Below, piece by piece: positions 7,067-13,749 of a stretch of 13,813 nucleotides of DNA. Numbering within the stretch: position 1 is the stretch's first letter; each line of letters opens with the position of its first letter. Made by a program: the position numbers and the translations under genes. This DNA comes from Clostridiales bacterium. GTDB taxonomy: Bacteria > Bacillota > Clostridia > Oscillospirales > Oscillospiraceae. The notes beneath the pieces are model-generated. The model did no database searches and was not told the DNA's origin. It worked only from the letters and a program-made list of their open reading frames with translations. Location of the stretch: the NCBI GenBank assembly GCA_004556205.1, contig SFIL01000037.1, positions 1-13,813 of the forward strand, written 5' to 3'.

Positions 7067-7104
7067 AAAGATCGCACGGAAGTGGCTGCTTCCGTGCGAT
7101 CTTT
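7067..7104. terminator. Bidirectional terminator after the histidine kinase
   Basis: A perfect 16-bp stem (7067-7082 with 7089-7104) closes a 6-base loop TGGCTG. It starts one base after the kinase stop codon. On the plus strand the T-run is short (TTT, then AA, where the palindromic element begins). On the minus strand the stem is followed by six T, so it would also end transcripts of the murD operon after they cross the element. Confidence 0.85.
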
Positions 7105-7270
7105 AAGGAAGCTCTGAACAAATCCGCAAGAACGGTCGGCGAGAGATTTTGTCGCAAATTGAGGTTGGAAAACCGCAGGAATACTTTGTGTATTTCAAGG
7201 TTTTCAAGCCGAAAAGTTGCGGCAAAAGATCCGCCGATCGCCGCAGCCGATTTGTTCAGAGTTTCCTTAA
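7103..7270. mobile_element. MITE-like palindromic element with 25-bp terminal inverted repeats
   Basis: The left end (7103-7127) and the reverse complement of the right end (7246-7270) match at 23 of 25 bases, beginning TTAAGGAA and containing CTCTGAACAAATC. Inner segments also pair: the region around 7134-7156 with the one around 7213-7236, and TTGGAAAACC with GGTTTTCAA. The centre is AATAC-TTTGT-GTATT (7180-7194), so the whole 168 bp is one imperfect hairpin with exact symmetry. It has no coding capacity. TTAA at both ends may be a target duplication or part of the repeat, which cannot be decided because TTAA is its own complement. The layout fits a non-autonomous transposon, mobilised by a transposase elsewhere in the genome (inference). 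It lies in the gap between two convergent units. Confidence 0.75.
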
Positions 7271-7272
7271 TT

Positions 7273-8124
7273 CTATCCTTCATCGTCGCGCAAATCATCG
7301 CTGGTTTTTTTGCGACATTTACGCGCATTTTCCTCTCGGTGGAGGCGAGCATTTTCCTCGCGTTTCGCAAATTCGTGCGGATCGGAGCTCTCCCAGTAGG
7401 CATCCAAGCGGTGATACTGCTCATAGAGCGACCACTCGCTCGGGCTGTAGTAATACAACGCGTTCAGCAGGGAAAACACCTTAAACAGTGCCGCGTAGAC
7501 CCAAAACAGGACGAACAGGCACAGCAGAAGCGCAAAACAGCCGAGGGAAATCTCCAGCACCGCAGGCGACTCCGCCTTGGCAAAAGCGATCAACGTAAAG
7601 ACGATTGGAAGCGCCGTCAGCGCGGTCAAAATACTCGTCTCCGTAAAGATCGACCACTGCGGAATCTGTCTGCGCAGTTCATAGACCGTCTCCGCCTTGT
7701 AAACGAGCGCTTTGGCGCACTCCGCCTCCGTACCGCGCAGCGGCTCTATCTTGTCGCCGTGTTTCCTGCGGTCGAGCAGCCAAAACACAGCCGTGATCGC
7801 TCCGCAGACCGCCAGCGGAATCAGATAGGCAAAACAGATTGAGAACGCAATCACACCGCCGAGGCTGCCGCGCGGAAAATGTTCCACCATAGCGGGTAAG
7901 ATCGGCATCTCGGCAAAATAGCTTTCCATCAGTGCGCCGCCGAGATACTGCCCGAAATTTACCGTGGCCAACAGGAGATTCAGCAGGAAGATTACTGTTC
8001 CCACCGGCTGGACAATCCGGCAAAGCAGCTTGCTTCGCTTGAGCCTGCGTTCTAACTTTACAAGCTCATTCCATGTCGGCTGCACCTGCGCGGCGTTCAT
8101 CGGCTCTTTTTGTTTTTGAAACAT
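7273..8124 (-). CDS. Four-helix membrane protein, function unknown
   Basis: I do not recognise a family. The 283-residue protein begins with a hydrophilic, basic region (VKLERRLKRSK, 22-32). It then has about four transmembrane segments: 36-58, 88-117, 165-183 and 189-217. A long cytoplasmic-looking C-terminal tail follows (228-283), rich in aromatic and charged residues, with a tandem eight-residue repeat REENARLH/REENARKC (255-270). The start ATG at 8124 has GGGGAG six bases upstream. An earlier ATG at 8151 (starting MFTEKGE) is possible, because GAGGAA precedes it at close spacing. The gene is last in the murD-ispD-ispF run, about 28 bases after ispF, and is probably co-transcribed. Nothing in the sequence ties it to isoprenoid or cell-wall synthesis beyond that position. 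The palindromic element begins three bases after its stop. Confidence 0.8.
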   Translation of the reverse strand: MFQKQKEPMNAAQVQPTWNELVKLERRLKRSKLLCRIVQPVGTVIFLLNLLLATVNFGQYLGGALMESYFAEMPILPAMVEHFPRGSLGGVIAFSICFAYLIPLAVCGAITAVFWLLDRRKHGDKIEPLRGTEAECAKALVYKAETVYELRRQIPQWSIFTETSILTALTALPIVFTLIAFAKAESPAVLEISLGCFALLLCLFVLFWVYAALFKVFSLLNALYYYSPSEWSLYEQYHRLDAYWESSDPHEFAKREENARLHREENARKCRKKTSDDLRDDEG

Positions 8125-8152
8125 CGTTCGCTCCCCTTTCTCTGTAAACATC

Positions 8153-8623
8153 TTATTCCTCGAGCAGGCAGACCGCGTGACACGCGATTCCCTCTTCCCT
8201 GCCCGTAAAGCCCAAGCGTTCCTCGGTCGTCGCCTTAATATTGACGCGATCCGCCTCCACGCGCAGAGCGGCGGCAAGGTTTCCGCACATCTGCGGAATA
8301 TATTCCTTCAGCTTCGGACGCTGCGCCAGCACGGTCACATCGACATTACCGACACGGAGTCTCTTTTCCGTGAGTTTTTCCATCACCGTTCGCAGCAAAA
8401 GCATACTCGAAATACCGCGATAACGCGCATCGGTATCGGGAAACATCACGCCGATATCGCGCATTCCGGCAGCGCCCAAGAGGGCATCCATAACCGCGTG
8501 AACGAGTACGTCTGCATCAGAATGTCCGTCAAGTCCGCGCTCAAAAGGGATCTCCACCCCGCCGAGGATCAGCTTTCTTCCCTCGGTCAGGCGGTGGACA
8601 TCATAGCCGTGTCCGATTCTCAT
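8153..8623 (-). CDS. ispF: 2-C-methyl-D-erythritol 2,4-cyclodiphosphate synthase
   Basis: IspF catalyses the fifth MEP-pathway step: it cyclises 4-diphosphocytidyl-methylerythritol 2-phosphate and releases CMP. The protein has 156 residues, the normal length. Metal ligands D8, H10 (GHGYDVHRL) and H42 (SDADVLVHAVMDALLGAAG) are in place. The family motifs FPDTDARYRG and DVTVLAQRPKL are present, as is the C-terminal NIKATTEERLGFTGREEGIA that helps form the trimer active site. Its ATG overlaps the ispD stop as ATGA, and GGAGG inside the end of ispD serves as ribosome binding site, so translation is coupled. The pair supplies IPP/DMAPP for the undecaprenyl carrier, which fits its place beside murD. 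Confidence 0.97.
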   Translation of the reverse strand: MRIGHGYDVHRLTEGRKLILGGVEIPFERGLDGHSDADVLVHAVMDALLGAAGMRDIGVMFPDTDARYRGISSMLLLRTVMEKLTEKRLRVGNVDVTVLAQRPKLKEYIPQMCGNLAAALRVEADRVNIKATTEERLGFTGREEGIACHAVCLLEE

Positions 8624-9300
8624 GTCCGCTCCCTCCGTTTCAAAATTGCCTCGGCTAAAATCAAGTCAGACGGCACGGTGATTTTCAGGTTTTCCTCGCT
8701 GCCTGCCGTCAGATGCACAGGATGTCCCGCAGCCTCCATCGCAGAGCAGTCATCCGTCAGCGGAATCCCCTGCTCCATTGCAGAAAGAAGCGCCTGTCGG
8801 AGGGTCTCTGTGTAAAACACCTGCGGTGTCTGCACCGCAAAAAGCGTGCTGCGGTCAGGCGTCTGTTCAACCATGCCGTCGCGGGCAATTTTGATTGTAT
8901 CATGCACCGCAACAGCCGGTGCCGCCGCGCCGTATGCTTCGGCCGCTTTGACCGCCTCGTCAATGACCTCAGCCGTCACGAGCGGACGTGCTCCGTCATG
9001 AACAGCGACCAAGTCGGTTTTCACTGCTTCCAGTCCGCAAAGAACAGAGGCCGCGCGGTTATCCCCGCCGCAGACGACACACCTCAGCTTTTTCTCCTCA
9101 CGGCACAGCGTTCGTACCTGCGCAAGCAGCGCCTCGCGGGTGACAATCACGATTTCGTCAATTCTCTCGCTCACGGCAAGCGCGCGCACCGTACGCAAAA
9201 GCAGCGGTACGCCGCCAAGCTCGGCCAGCATCTTGTCGATTCCCTGCATCCGCTGCGCCGTGCCCGCCGCGACAATGACCGCCGTACAGCCTTTTCCCAT
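8620..9300 (-). CDS. ispD: 2-C-methyl-D-erythritol 4-phosphate cytidylyltransferase
   Basis: IspD transfers CMP from CTP to methylerythritol 4-phosphate in the MEP pathway. The product has 226 residues, typical for the family. Seen in order: the nucleotide-binding AVIVAAGTAQRMQGIDK (7-23), GGDNRAASVLCGL (78-90), VHDGARPLV (100-108), VHDTIK (132-137) and the QTPQVF motif (157-162). I chose ATG 9300 because GGAG lies eight bases upstream. A TTG at 9306 would add two residues but sits only two bases from that site. The gene starts two bases after the murD stop and overlaps ispF by four bases, so murD, ispD and ispF form one operon. Confidence 0.96.
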   Translation of the reverse strand: MGKGCTAVIVAAGTAQRMQGIDKMLAELGGVPLLLRTVRALAVSERIDEIVIVTREALLAQVRTLCREEKKLRCVVCGGDNRAASVLCGLEAVKTDLVAVHDGARPLVTAEVIDEAVKAAEAYGAAAPAVAVHDTIKIARDGMVEQTPDRSTLFAVQTPQVFYTETLRQALLSAMEQGIPLTDDCSAMEAAGHPVHLTAGSEENLKITVPSDLILAEAILKRRERT

Positions 9301-9302
9301 TC

Positions 9303-10658
9303 TCAAAGCTCCATTACTGTTTTTTTGAATTCCGCGCCGCGCACCATAAAATTCTTGAACTTGTCAAATGCGGCGCTCGCAGGTGAAAGCAGGACAATAT
9401 CTCCACGCTCCGCTCGCTTCGACGCGGTGCGCACCGCTTCGTAAAAGTCCTCGATCTCCAAAATCTCGGGGCAGCCCTCGCTTGCACGCGCCGCCTGTGC
9501 GATCTTGCCGCCGGTCGCGCCCGTGCAGACGAGAAGCTTGACGTGGGCGGCAATCTCGGGTCCGAGGACATCATAAGGGATATGCTTATCATAACCGCCC
9601 GCGATCAGAATGACCTTTTGCGTAAAGCTCCGCAGCCCCGCAATTGTGCGGCTCGGAGAGGATGCGATCGAGTCGTTATAATAGGACACGCCGTCCTTGA
9701 CGCGCACCAGCTCGATGCGATGTTCCACGCCGCCGAAGCTCTTCGCAACCGCACGCACATCCTCATCGCTCACAAGCCCTTCGGTAGCAAGGAGCGCCGC
9801 CATATAGTTCTCGACATTATGCAGCCCGGGAATCAAAATATCGCTCTGCCGTAAAATCTCATCATCTCCGCGATAAATTGCGCCATCCATAAAATACACG
9901 CCGTTTTTGACACGCTCGCGGCGCGAGAAGCGTTTGACGGTGCCCCTTGCTTCCTCTGCAAAAGACTCGGTAAGGGCGTTGTCATGATTGACAATCAACG
10001 TATCGCCTGACTTCTGATGCAGAAAGATATTCTTTTTCGCGTTGACGTATTCCTCCATATCACGGTGCATATCCAAATGGTTTGGTGCAAGATTCGTCAC
10101 GACCGCGATATGACAGCTATGGTGCAGATCCATAAGCTGGAAGGAGCTAAGCTCCAAAATGACCTTGTCTTCCCTTGTCATCTGCGCCGCCTTGTCCAAG
10201 AGCGGCGTGCCGATATTACCGCCGAGCCAAACGCGATGCCCCGCGTGGCGCAGTAGCTCCGCGATCAGCGTCGCGGTAGTCGTCTTGCCGTCCGAGCCTG
10301 TCACGCCGATGATTGGGCAGGGACAGACCTCGAAAAATGCCTCCATCTCACTTGTGATCTTCGTTCCCGCCGCACGCAGGGCGACAAGTTCAGGTTTTTC
10401 AGGGTGCAGACCGGGCGTACGGAAGGCGATATCTCCGCTGATGTTTTCCAAATAGTCTTCGCCGAGATGCAGCTTCGCGCCCATCCGCTCCAGCGCCAGA
10501 ACCTCGTCATCCAGCTTTTCGCGCGGCGTGCGGTCGCAGCCTGTTACGTCGATGCCGCGCTCCAGCAGCAGCCGCACAAGCGGGCGGTTGCTCACACCAA
10601 GTCCCAAGACCAGCACACGCTTGTTTTTCAGACGAGCAAAATACGCCTCCGGTTCCAA
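9303..10658 (-). CDS. murD: UDP-N-acetylmuramoyl-L-alanine--D-glutamate ligase
   Basis: MurD adds D-glutamate to UDP-MurNAc-L-Ala in the cytoplasm, using ATP. The 451-residue product has the three Mur-ligase domains. An N-terminal Rossmann-like domain comes first (RVLVLGLGVSNRPL). The central ATPase domain has the P-loop GVTGSDGKTTT (118-128) and the later TNLAPNHLDMH. The C-terminal domain has HRIELV, NDSIASSP, AGGYDKHIPYD and the end signature SPASAAFDKFKNFMVRG. The start is a TTG. I prefer TTG 10658, eight bases from a GAGG site, over TTG 10664, which lies only two bases from it and would add two residues. The gene heads a minus-strand operon with ispD, ispF and a membrane protein. Its promoter is back-to-back with that of rnpB. 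Confidence 0.96.
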   Translation of the reverse strand: MEPEAYFARLKNKRVLVLGLGVSNRPLVRLLLERGIDVTGCDRTPREKLDDEVLALERMGAKLHLGEDYLENISGDIAFRTPGLHPEKPELVALRAAGTKITSEMEAFFEVCPCPIIGVTGSDGKTTTATLIAELLRHAGHRVWLGGNIGTPLLDKAAQMTREDKVILELSSFQLMDLHHSCHIAVVTNLAPNHLDMHRDMEEYVNAKKNIFLHQKSGDTLIVNHDNALTESFAEEARGTVKRFSRRERVKNGVYFMDGAIYRGDDEILRQSDILIPGLHNVENYMAALLATEGLVSDEDVRAVAKSFGGVEHRIELVRVKDGVSYYNDSIASSPSRTIAGLRSFTQKVILIAGGYDKHIPYDVLGPEIAAHVKLLVCTGATGGKIAQAARASEGCPEILEIEDFYEAVRTASKRAERGDIVLLSPASAAFDKFKNFMVRGAEFKKTVMEL

Positions 10659-10700
10659 AAACAACGCCTCTTTTCCGCAGATTATCGTTTCATTTTTTAT

Positions 10701-10729
10701 ATTATAGCCGACAGAAAGAAATTTTGCAA
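10701..10729 (-). promoter_or_regulatory. Promoter of the murD-ispD-ispF operon
   Basis: On the minus strand TTGCAA (10729-10724) and a perfect -10 TATAAT (10706-10701) are 17 bp apart. Transcription would start near 10694, about 36 bases before the murD start. The -35 box lies five bases from the -35 box of the divergent rnpB promoter. Confidence 0.8.
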
Positions 10730-10734
10730 TCCGT

Positions 10735-10763
10735 TTGACAAAGGAAGAAAAATAAAGTACAAT
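10735..10763 (+). promoter_or_regulatory. Promoter of rnpB
   Basis: Consensus -35 TTGACA (10735-10740) and -10 TACAAT (10758-10763) are separated by 17 bp. The predicted start, around 10770, coincides with the 5' strand of the RNase P RNA P1 helix. Confidence 0.88.
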
Positions 10764-10770
10764 AATACCG

Positions 10771-11116
10771 CGACCGGAACGGACAGCCGCGTGAATTTGC
10801 CGAAAGGCATTTTCATGAGGAAAGTCCGGGCTCCGCAGGGCAAGGATAACGGGTAACGCCCGCCGAAGGCGACTTCAGGAAAAGTGCAACAGAGATATAC
10901 CGCCCATTCTGCACAAGCGTAGAATGAGTAAGGGTGGAAAGGCGAGGTAAGAGCTCACCCGCCGCATGGGAACATCGCGGCGCTGTAAACTCTATCCGGA
11001 GCAACACCGTGGAGGAGACGCATGGTCGTCTCCGAGGAGGTGGCTTGAGCACATCGGCAACGGTGTGTCGAGATAGATGGCTGTCGATCACAGAACCCGG
11101 CTTATAGTTCCGATCG
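10771..11116 (+). ncRNA. rnpB: RNase P RNA, class A type
   Basis: This is the catalytic RNA that trims the 5' leader of tRNA precursors. Conserved blocks appear in the right order: GAGGAAAGTCCGGGCTCC (10816-10833) with CAGGGCA after it, GGTAACGCCC, the AAAGTGCAACAGAGATATACCGCC run (from about 10880), GGTGGAAAGGCGAGGTAAGAGCTCACC, and ACAGAACCCGGCTTATAG near the 3' end. The ends pair as helix P1: CGACCGGAAC (10771-10780) with GTTCCGATCG (11107-11116), one mismatch. The length of about 346 nt fits class A, as expected for Clostridia. The P15 loop reads GAGGAGGUGGC where E. coli has GGGUAGGCUGC. Promoter and terminator are both clear. Ends are accurate to a few bases. Confidence 0.96.
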
Positions 11117-11120
11117 CCAA

Positions 11121-11173
11121 AAATGCTGTAAAACGATATGCTTGTCGTATCGTTTTACAGCATTTCTTTTTTT
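11121..11173. terminator. Strong terminator of rnpB, also usable by the GH25 gene
   Basis: A perfect 18-bp stem (11121-11138 with 11148-11165) has a 9-base loop and is followed by C and seven T (11167-11173). On the minus strand the stem is followed by five T, and the muramidase gene stops 10 bases from it. It can therefore end transcription from both sides. Confidence 0.92.
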
Positions 11174-11182
11174 AGAGCGATT

Positions 11183-11989
11183 TCATCTGTTCATGATCAT
11201 CAAATCGAGGTCAACTGCGCCCTCGATTCCCGCGACCGTACCGCTGTCCGTGTATTGCAGGCAGTCAAAGTGATAACGGAAGCTCGGCGTGCTGCCGTAT
11301 TCTGCCAGCCAAAGCGTATAGTCCTGCAATTTCTCCAGTTCCAAATGTCCGTAGCCATAGGTTTGGTTGAAATACACACCAGCTTGGTATCCCTGCCGCA
11401 CAACTGCTTCGCAGAACGCGATTGTACAGTCCGTCATCGGCACCGCAGCAGCGCTCTCCACGCGCGAGTCGCCCGCGACCTCCTCCCAGTCGTAAAACAC
11501 AGGCAGGTCAAGCCGTTCGCCGTCAAGCAGCCTGCAGGCAAAGGCAGCTTCCTCTTCCGCCTCCTCAGGCGTCAGCGCCTGCGAGAAAAAGTATACGCCG
11601 ATTTTCAGTCCTGCCGACTGCGCACCTTCAAGGTTTTCGCGGAACTGTTCGTCCTCGTAGAGCTTTCCTTCCGTCGAACCGCGATAGCCGACGCGCAGAA
11701 TTGCAAACTCCACACCCGCGTCCGCGACTGTCTGCCAGTCGATGATACCCTGATGCGTCGAAACGTCGATACCGACCATGGACGGCGCATCTTCATAACG
11801 CAGAAAGCCGTCCCGCATCACAAATGCCTCGGCGTTCCATTCGTTCCGCGCCACGGTTGATGCAGGCGGTTCTCCCCGCGAGGGCGAGCGCAGCAGATAC
11901 AGCGTCGTCCCAAGCGCAATCACCGCCGCAGCGATAATCAGCGCGAGAATCGCCCTACTGAATGGAAGCTTTGATCTTTTCCGTGCCAT
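11183..11989 (-). CDS. Membrane-anchored GH25 family muramidase (lysozyme)
   Basis: The protein has 268 residues. A basic start (MARKRSK) and a hydrophobic segment (13-33) form a signal anchor with no lipobox. A linker follows, then a GH25 domain from about 71 to the end. Family signatures are VGIDVSTHQGIIDW (72-85) with D75, FAILRVGYRGST (95-106), LKIGVYFFSQA (128-138) and LPVFYDWEE (162-170) with D167 and catalytic E169. A late LDLMIMN segment is like the usual 'vDln' strand. GH25 enzymes cleave the MurNAc-GlcNAc bond of peptidoglycan. There is no separate wall-binding domain, so the anchor probably keeps it at the membrane for wall turnover rather than phage-type lysis (inference). ATG 11989 has AAAGGCGG upstream. 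The gene is divergent from a CapA-like lipoprotein and convergent with rnpB. Confidence 0.92.
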   Translation of the reverse strand: MARKRSKLPFSRAILALIIAAAVIALGTTLYLLRSPSRGEPPASTVARNEWNAEAFVMRDGFLRYEDAPSMVGIDVSTHQGIIDWQTVADAGVEFAILRVGYRGSTEGKLYEDEQFRENLEGAQSAGLKIGVYFFSQALTPEEAEEEAAFACRLLDGERLDLPVFYDWEEVAGDSRVESAAAVPMTDCTIAFCEAVVRQGYQAGVYFNQTYGYGHLELEKLQDYTLWLAEYGSTPSFRYHFDCLQYTDSGTVAGIEGAVDLDLMIMNR

Positions 11990-12012
11990 GCGCCACCGCC
12001 TTTCTGAATTCT

Positions 12013-12041
12013 ATTGTATCATGTCCGTCAATCCCCTGCAA
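12013..12041 (-). promoter_or_regulatory. Promoter of the GH25 gene
   Basis: On the minus strand, TTGCAG (12041-12036), 17 bp, then TACAAT (12018-12013), with TGA directly before the -10 (extended -10, TGnTACAAT). The start would be near 12006, about 17 bases before the ATG. A TTGACG at 12031-12026 is too close to act as the -35 of this -10. Confidence 0.6.
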
Positions 12042-12057
12042 TTCATAAAAATTTTTC

Positions 12058-12086
12058 TTGTACGCAGGGCATTTTTATTGTAGAAT
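12058..12086 (+). promoter_or_regulatory. Promoter of the CapA-like gene
   Basis: TTGTAC (12058-12063) and TAGAAT (12081-12086) are 17 bp apart. The start would lie near 12093, giving a leader of about 30 nt that contains GGAGG (12108-12112). This means the in-frame TTG at 12058 cannot be the translation start. Confidence 0.55.
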
Positions 12087-12123
12087 TGATTCAAACAGTT
12101 ATCATACGGAGGCTATAATACCA

Positions 12124-13308
12124 TTGAAACGATTCTTTCGCAGGAGCGTTGCTGCGCTTCTGCTTTCGATATTGCCCTTTTCCCTTTCCGCCTGCGGCAA
12201 AAACGACGTACAGGACACCAGACCGACCGAGGGTGTCGGTGTGGCAACTGTCAGCGCCGTCGGAGATATCTACCTGACCGATGAAATGCTCGCAGACGCA
12301 CGCCGGCCGAATGGGTCATATGATTTTTCCGCGCAGTTCTCCGATGTCTGTGCCTCGCTTGCAGTCGCAGATATCACTATCGGCAATTTCGAGGGGAACT
12401 TCTGCGGCGCGCCCTACGGAAAGTCCACAGGAAGCTATCCCGATGAATTCGCCGCTGTGCTATCCTCTGTCGGTTTCAATCTGCTGCAAACCGCAAATTC
12501 CTACAGTATTTTCAGCGGTCTGAGCGGCTTGCAGCGCACCAAAACGGTCATTGAGGAAAACGGCATGACCGCCGTGGGTACTTATTTTGACTCAGACGAC
12601 CGCGCCGAGAATCCTGTCGTGATACGCGAAGTCAACGGTGTGCGCATCGCCTTTGTCGCCTTTACCAAGGGCTTCGGAGGCTTAGGTCTGCCCGAAAACG
12701 CGGCAAACTGCGTCGATCTGCTCTATAAGGACTATACGACGGATTATTCCGAGCTCGACACCGCCGCGATCGACGCCGTGCTGAATACCGCCAAGCAGGA
12801 GAAGCCGGACGTCATCATCGCCTCTCTGCATTGGGGCAGTGAAAATATTCGCAGTGCCGACGAGAGGCAGGAGGAGGCTGCCGACTATCTGTTCCGAAAC
12901 GGCGTAGATGTTATTCTCGGCTCTCATTCGCATTTGGTCGGGACGGTTGAAAAGCGCACCGTTACCTTGGCAGGCGGCACAACAAAGGATGTTGTGCTTG
13001 CCTACAGTCTCGGAGACTTCTGCGCTGCGGGAAAGGGCGCGTGCAATGCCTCTTTAATTTTGAATTTGGAATTCACCCGCGATCACGCAAGCGGCACGAC
13101 CGCGATCACCGGTGTCAGCTACACGCCGGTTGCCGCCATTGACCGCGGCTCGAAGGAGAGCGACCGTTATGCCGTAATCGACATTGACAACGCGCTTATG
13201 CTTTATGACAGCAATTATTATGACCGCATCAGCGCAGACCTCTATCAGACGCTTTTGGAAAAACGTCAATCCCTCATTCTCCGCCTAACCCCCGACAAAG
13301 CACCGTAA
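12124..13308 (+). CDS. CapA-like (PGA_cap) metallophosphatase-fold lipoprotein
   Basis: The protein has 394 residues from a TTG start at 12124, eleven bases after GGAGG. The lipoprotein signal has a basic head (KRFFRR), a hydrophobic core, and LSAC with the lipidated Cys at 24. From about 41 on it matches the CapA/PgsA capsule-synthesis family, which has a calcineurin-like phosphatase fold. Visible are AVGDIYL (45-51, D48), GNFEGNF (87-93, N88/E90), ASLHWGSE (233-240, H236) and GSHSHLV (266-272, H268/H270). The usual ANNH motif is replaced by ANSYS (124-128), so a metal ligand may be missing. No capB or capC genes lie nearby, so poly-glutamate synthesis is not supported; a general surface or wall phosphoesterase, or a non-catalytic protein, is as likely. 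It is divergent from a GH25 muramidase, and the two may be co-regulated. Confidence 0.88.
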   Translation: MKRFFRRSVAALLLSILPFSLSACGKNDVQDTRPTEGVGVATVSAVGDIYLTDEMLADARRPNGSYDFSAQFSDVCASLAVADITIGNFEGNFCGAPYGKSTGSYPDEFAAVLSSVGFNLLQTANSYSIFSGLSGLQRTKTVIEENGMTAVGTYFDSDDRAENPVVIREVNGVRIAFVAFTKGFGGLGLPENAANCVDLLYKDYTTDYSELDTAAIDAVLNTAKQEKPDVIIASLHWGSENIRSADERQEEAADYLFRNGVDVILGSHSHLVGTVEKRTVTLAGGTTKDVVLAYSLGDFCAAGKGACNASLILNLEFTRDHASGTTAITGVSYTPVAAIDRGSKESDRYAVIDIDNALMLYDSNYYDRISADLYQTLLEKRQSLILRLTPDKAP

Positions 13309-13420
13309 GGGCGGCTATCATCCGCCCACGTGCAGGAACTGCCAAATAGATTCAGACTTTCGTGAATGGCATACCGTCAGCCAAAGCAACCTATTCACTA
13401 TTCATTATTCGCTGCTCACT

Positions 13421-13464
13421 TCAAAACAAAAACGACGCCCCTATGAGGCGTCGTTTTGTTTTGA
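13421..13464. terminator. Bidirectional terminator between CapA-like and zinc-ribbon genes
   Basis: A stem of about 18 bp (13421-13439 with 13447-13464, one bulged A) has the core CGACGCC/GGCGTCG and flanking A-rich and T-rich arms (TTTTGTTTT on the plus side, the mirror image on the minus side). The zinc-ribbon gene stops seven bases away. It is 112 bases after the CapA-like stop, so it may end both transcripts. Confidence 0.8.
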
Positions 13465-13470
13465 CGTTAA

Positions 13471-13749
13471 TCAGCCGTTCTCGCGCATCTTTGCGAAGCA
13501 CTCGCTGCAATAAACGGGGCGATCGGTCTTCGGTTCAAACGGAACGCGAGCCTCGCCGCCGCAGTTCGCGCAGACAGCGGTGAAATACTCTCTCGGGCTG
13601 CGAGCAGCATTCTTGCGAGCGTCACGGCAAGCCTTGCAGCGCTGCGGCTCATTCTGGAAGCCTCTTTCAGCATAGAACTCCTGCTCACCTGCGGTGAACA
13701 CGAACTCTGCGCCACATTCCTTGCAAACTAAAGTCTTGTCTTCGTACAT
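13471..13749 (-). CDS. Small double zinc-ribbon protein
   Basis: The 92-residue protein has two Cys4 zinc-binding units. Unit 1 is C9-x2-C12 with C38-x2-C41, and contains EFVFTAGEQEFYAERGF and EPQRCKACRDARK, the pattern of the 'probable zinc-ribbon' (zf-trcl) family. Unit 2 is C60-x2-C63 with C81-x2-C84, and contains EARVPFEPKTDRPVYCSECF, a typical companion motif. Proteins with this pairing are frequent in Clostridia and have no settled function. Nucleic-acid or protein binding is likely. ATG 13749 is preceded by AGAGAGG. I see no clear promoter in the 64 bases left before the window ends. It appears to be a single-gene unit ended by the hairpin at 13421-13464. Confidence 0.9.
   Translation of the reverse strand: MYEDKTLVCKECGAEFVFTAGEQEFYAERGFQNEPQRCKACRDARKNAARSPREYFTAVCANCGGEARVPFEPKTDRPVYCSECFAKMRENG

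Noticed and set aside
7103..7270. CRISPR-like or tRNA-like structure.
   Set aside because: The repeats are a single inverted pair, not direct repeats with spacers, and no tRNA arms are present.
7159..7842. Plus-strand frame beginning within the palindromic element.
   Set aside because: It runs antisense through the membrane-protein gene with a basic, low-complexity translation; it is a chance frame.
8177..9444. Long plus-strand open frames opposite ispF and ispD.
   Set aside because: They are antisense shadows of two clear MEP-pathway genes in high-G+C DNA; no domains or ribosome binding sites.
10813..11091. Open frame overlapping rnpB on the minus strand.
   Set aside because: The region is a structured RNA gene with all conserved RNase P blocks.
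12124..13308. Capsular poly-gamma-glutamate synthesis locus.
   Set aside because: Only a CapA-like protein is present; no CapB ligase or CapC partner lies in the window.
13309..13327. Hairpin GGGCGG/CCGCCC right after the CapA-like stop as a terminator.
   Set aside because: The stem has only 6 bp and no T-run follows; the hairpin at 13421-13464 is a far better terminator.
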